NCBI GenBank assembly: GCA_002385675.1
Contig: DGDY01000305.1
Coordinates: 1 to 6,304 of the forward strand
Direction of reading: 5' to 3'
Length of the DNA: 6,304 nt
Source: Anaerolineales bacterium UBA3940
GTDB taxonomy: Bacteria > Chloroflexota > Anaerolineae > Aggregatilineales > UBA3940
The notes under the pieces are model-generated. The model ran no database searches. It was given only the letters and a program-made list of their open reading frames with translations, and was not told the origin of the DNA. The translations under genes were made by a program, and so were the position numbers. Shown here piece by piece: positions 4,824-6,304 of this stretch (the stretch's first letter is position 1; each line of letters opens with the position of its first letter).

Positions 4824-5858
4824 ATGACTGCCCGTATCAAGCTCGATGCGTCGCTCATGTCGGTCGATGACCTCGCCCGCATCCCGGACCTCACCGCCGA
4901 GGTGTGCGCTGCCGGATTCGACGGGCTGTGGGCCTCCGAGGTAAACCACGACCCGTTCATCCAGCTTGGGCTGGCTGCCACCCGCAGCGGCGATCTGGAG
5001 GTCGGCACGGCTATCGCTCTGAGCTTTACCCGCAGCCCGATGGCGCTGGCCTACTCTGCCTGGGACCTCGCTGCGCTGACCGGCGGGCGCTTCATCCTGG
5101 GGCTGGGCACGCAGGTACGCGCACACAACGAGCGACGCTTCAGCGTGCCCTGGTCCGCGCCCATTCCCCGGCTGCGCGAGGTCGTCGAGAGCCTGCGCGC
5201 CATCTGGCATTCATGGCGCACCGGGGAGCGGCTTAACTACCGGGGCGAGCACTACACGTTCACGCTGATGACGCCCTTTTTCACCCCGCCGCGCCACGAT
5301 TACGACATCCCCATCGCCATCGCAGGGGTCAACACCGGCCTGTGCCGGCTGGCCGGCGAGATCGCCGACGGCTTCCACGTCCACCCGCTCAACTCGCCTG
5401 CCTACCTGCGGGAGGTCGTGCGGCCCGCCATTGCCGAGGGCGCGACGGAAGCAGGCCGCAGCCCCGATGATGTGTCGCTGTTCGCGTCGGTTTTCGTCGT
5501 GACCGGGCACGACGACGCCGAGATGGCGCGCAGTCGCGAGTCGGTGCGCCAGCAGATCAGCTTCTACGCGAGCACGCCCTCCTACCGCGTGATCCTCGAA
5601 ACGCACGGCTGGGCGGATGTCGGCGAGCAGTTGTCGCGGCTCGCCGCCCGCAAACAGTGGGGCGAGATGCCCCGGCTTGTCAGCGACGAAATGATCGAGA
5701 CGTTTGCCGTGGTCGCGCCCCCCGAGGAGGTCGGACGCGCCGTGCTGGGCCGCTACCAGGGCCTGGTTGACCGGGTGATGCTGTACCATCCGTATGTGCC
5801 CGGCGAGTTCGACGAGTTGTGGGCGCCGGCGATCCGCGCCTTCGCCGAGCAGGCATGA
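4824..5858 (+). CDS. Luciferase-like (LLM class) F420-dependent oxidoreductase, TIGR03617-like
   Basis: This 344-residue protein has the bacterial luciferase-like TIM-barrel fold, whose members use reduced F420 or FMN. Visible marks are AAGFDGLWASEVNHDPF (29-45), the barrel strand VGTAIALSFTRSPMALA (60-76), GGRFILGLGTQVRAHNERRF (87-106), WRTGERLNYRGEHY (131-144), PIAIAGVN (163-170) and AGEIADGFHVHP (177-188). The GGRFxLGLGTQV and GEIADG strings are typical of the mycobacterial F420 group that I recall as TIGR03617, so F420 is the likelier cofactor; this is inference. Length is normal for the family. The substrate cannot be told. It starts 3 bases after the S51 stop and its TGA overlaps the next ATG, so all three genes should be co-translated. 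Confidence 0.9.
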   Translation: MTARIKLDASLMSVDDLARIPDLTAEVCAAGFDGLWASEVNHDPFIQLGLAATRSGDLEVGTAIALSFTRSPMALAYSAWDLAALTGGRFILGLGTQVRAHNERRFSVPWSAPIPRLREVVESLRAIWHSWRTGERLNYRGEHYTFTLMTPFFTPPRHDYDIPIAIAGVNTGLCRLAGEIADGFHVHPLNSPAYLREVVRPAIAEGATEAGRSPDDVSLFASVFVVTGHDDAEMARSRESVRQQISFYASTPSYRVILETHGWADVGEQLSRLAARKQWGEMPRLVSDEMIETFAVVAPPEEVGRAVLGRYQGLVDRVMLYHPYVPGEFDELWAPAIRAFAEQA

Positions 5859-6304
5859 CGAGCCACTCCACTCAGCGCCCCGCCCCCGCGCCCGGCTGGC
5901 CGGACGCCGCCGCCGTCGCCGCGCTGGTCCTGCTTGCGCTGGCCTTCTTCTGGAAGATGGCCTTCACCGACCTGATCCTGCCGCGCGGCGACGCCTTCGC
6001 CTACTTCTACCCGTACTGGGCGGCACGCAACGCGGCGCTCAGTGCCGGGCGGCTGCCACTGTGGAACCCCGACCTGTTTATGGGCGTGCCTTTCCTCGCC
6101 AACAGCCAGGCCGGGGTGCTCTACCCGCCTAACTGGGCGCTGATCGCGCTTGATGCCCCGGCTGCCGTCAAAGCGGCGGCGGTCACCCACGTGATCTGGG
6201 CAGCGATAGGAGCCTATATCTTCGCACGGCGGGCGCTGCATCAGAGCGTGCTCGCCGCGACACTGACCGGCGCGGTCTTCGCGCTCGGCGGCTACCTGAC
6301 CGCC
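5855..6304 (+). CDS. YfhO/GT-C-type polytopic membrane protein, N-terminal part
   Basis: The 150 visible residues start with a Pro-rich cytoplasmic end (8-16) and a first membrane helix (about 18-37). A long extracytoplasmic loop follows: RGDAFAYFYPYWAARNAALSAG (44-65), then LPLWNPDLFMGVPFLANSQAGVLYPPN (67-93). A second helix (about 104-123) and the start of a third (about 131-149) come next. The GDxxxYFYPY and LPLWNPxxxxGxPFLANxQxxxxYPxN strings are hallmarks of YfhO-like and related GT-C glycosyltransferases, which take sugars from lipid-linked donors. Asp46 is in the position of the GT-C catalytic acidic residue. The ATG overlaps the upstream TGA as ATGA, with no strong ribosome site, which fits coupled translation. 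The frame is open to the window end, so most of the protein is missing. The acceptor is unknown. Confidence 0.88.
   Translation, partial: MTSHSTQRPAPAPGWPDAAAVAALVLLALAFFWKMAFTDLILPRGDAFAYFYPYWAARNAALSAGRLPLWNPDLFMGVPFLANSQAGVLYPPNWALIALDAPAAVKAAAVTHVIWAAIGAYIFARRALHQSVLAATLTGAVFALGGYLTA

Noticed and set aside
5211..5789. A 192-codon minus-strand frame.
   Set aside because: It is antisense to the LLM oxidoreductase, which has intact family motifs. The translation has no recognisable domain.
1..6304. CRISPR array, insertion sequence, attachment site, tRNA or rRNA gene.
   Set aside because: No regularly spaced repeats, transposase or integrase motifs, terminal inverted repeats with target duplication, or tRNA-like cloverleaf were seen on either strand.

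Overview
The window is high-GC bacterial chromosome with dense coding, short gaps and ATGA overlaps. The gene set suggests a member of the Chloroflexota (possibly the Anaerolineae side). It includes a glmS controlled by a glmS ribozyme, an rluB-cmk-plsC cluster, an F420-type luciferase-like monooxygenase, and a GT-C/YfhO-type membrane protein. This placement is inference; there is no rRNA or marker gene to fix it.

Left part, minus strand. Positions 1-212 hold the first 70 codons of glmS (glucosamine-6-phosphate synthase), cut by the window edge. Upstream lies an mRNA leader of about 380 nt. It has a near-consensus sigma70-type promoter (TTGACT, 17-nt spacer, TATACT; 598-626) and, between promoter and gene, a glmS ribozyme at about 325-523. 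The ribozyme keeps the conserved core strings (TTGACGAGG, ATCGA, GCGGATG), P2, P3, the short hairpin after P3, P4 and P4.1 with a GUAA tetraloop. It also carries an extra GC-rich hairpin within the P3 region. The likely circuit is that the GlcN6P made by GlmS activates self-cleavage of the glmS mRNA. Positions 627-812 hold no gene, only two strong hairpins that look like an interspersed repeat.

Middle, minus strand. rluB, cmk and plsC are read right to left as one operon: a 23S rRNA pseudouridine synthase with a basic Arg/Gly-rich tail, cytidylate kinase (coupled by an ATGA overlap), and a 1-acylglycerol-3-phosphate acyltransferase.

Right part, plus strand. A divergent intergenic region (3179-3337) with nested inverted repeats separates rluB from a small predicted lipoprotein that has its own promoter and terminator. 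Next is a three-gene operon. It starts with an S51 (cyanophycinase/dipeptidase E-like) protein whose catalytic His appears to be Tyr and whose mRNA is probably leaderless. It continues with a luciferase-like F420-type oxidoreductase and ends with the N-terminal 150 residues of a YfhO/GT-C-type membrane protein, which runs off the window.

The most distinctive element is the glmS ribozyme with its inserted hairpin. I found no CRISPR array, transposase, tRNA or rRNA, and no clear new defence or mobile system.
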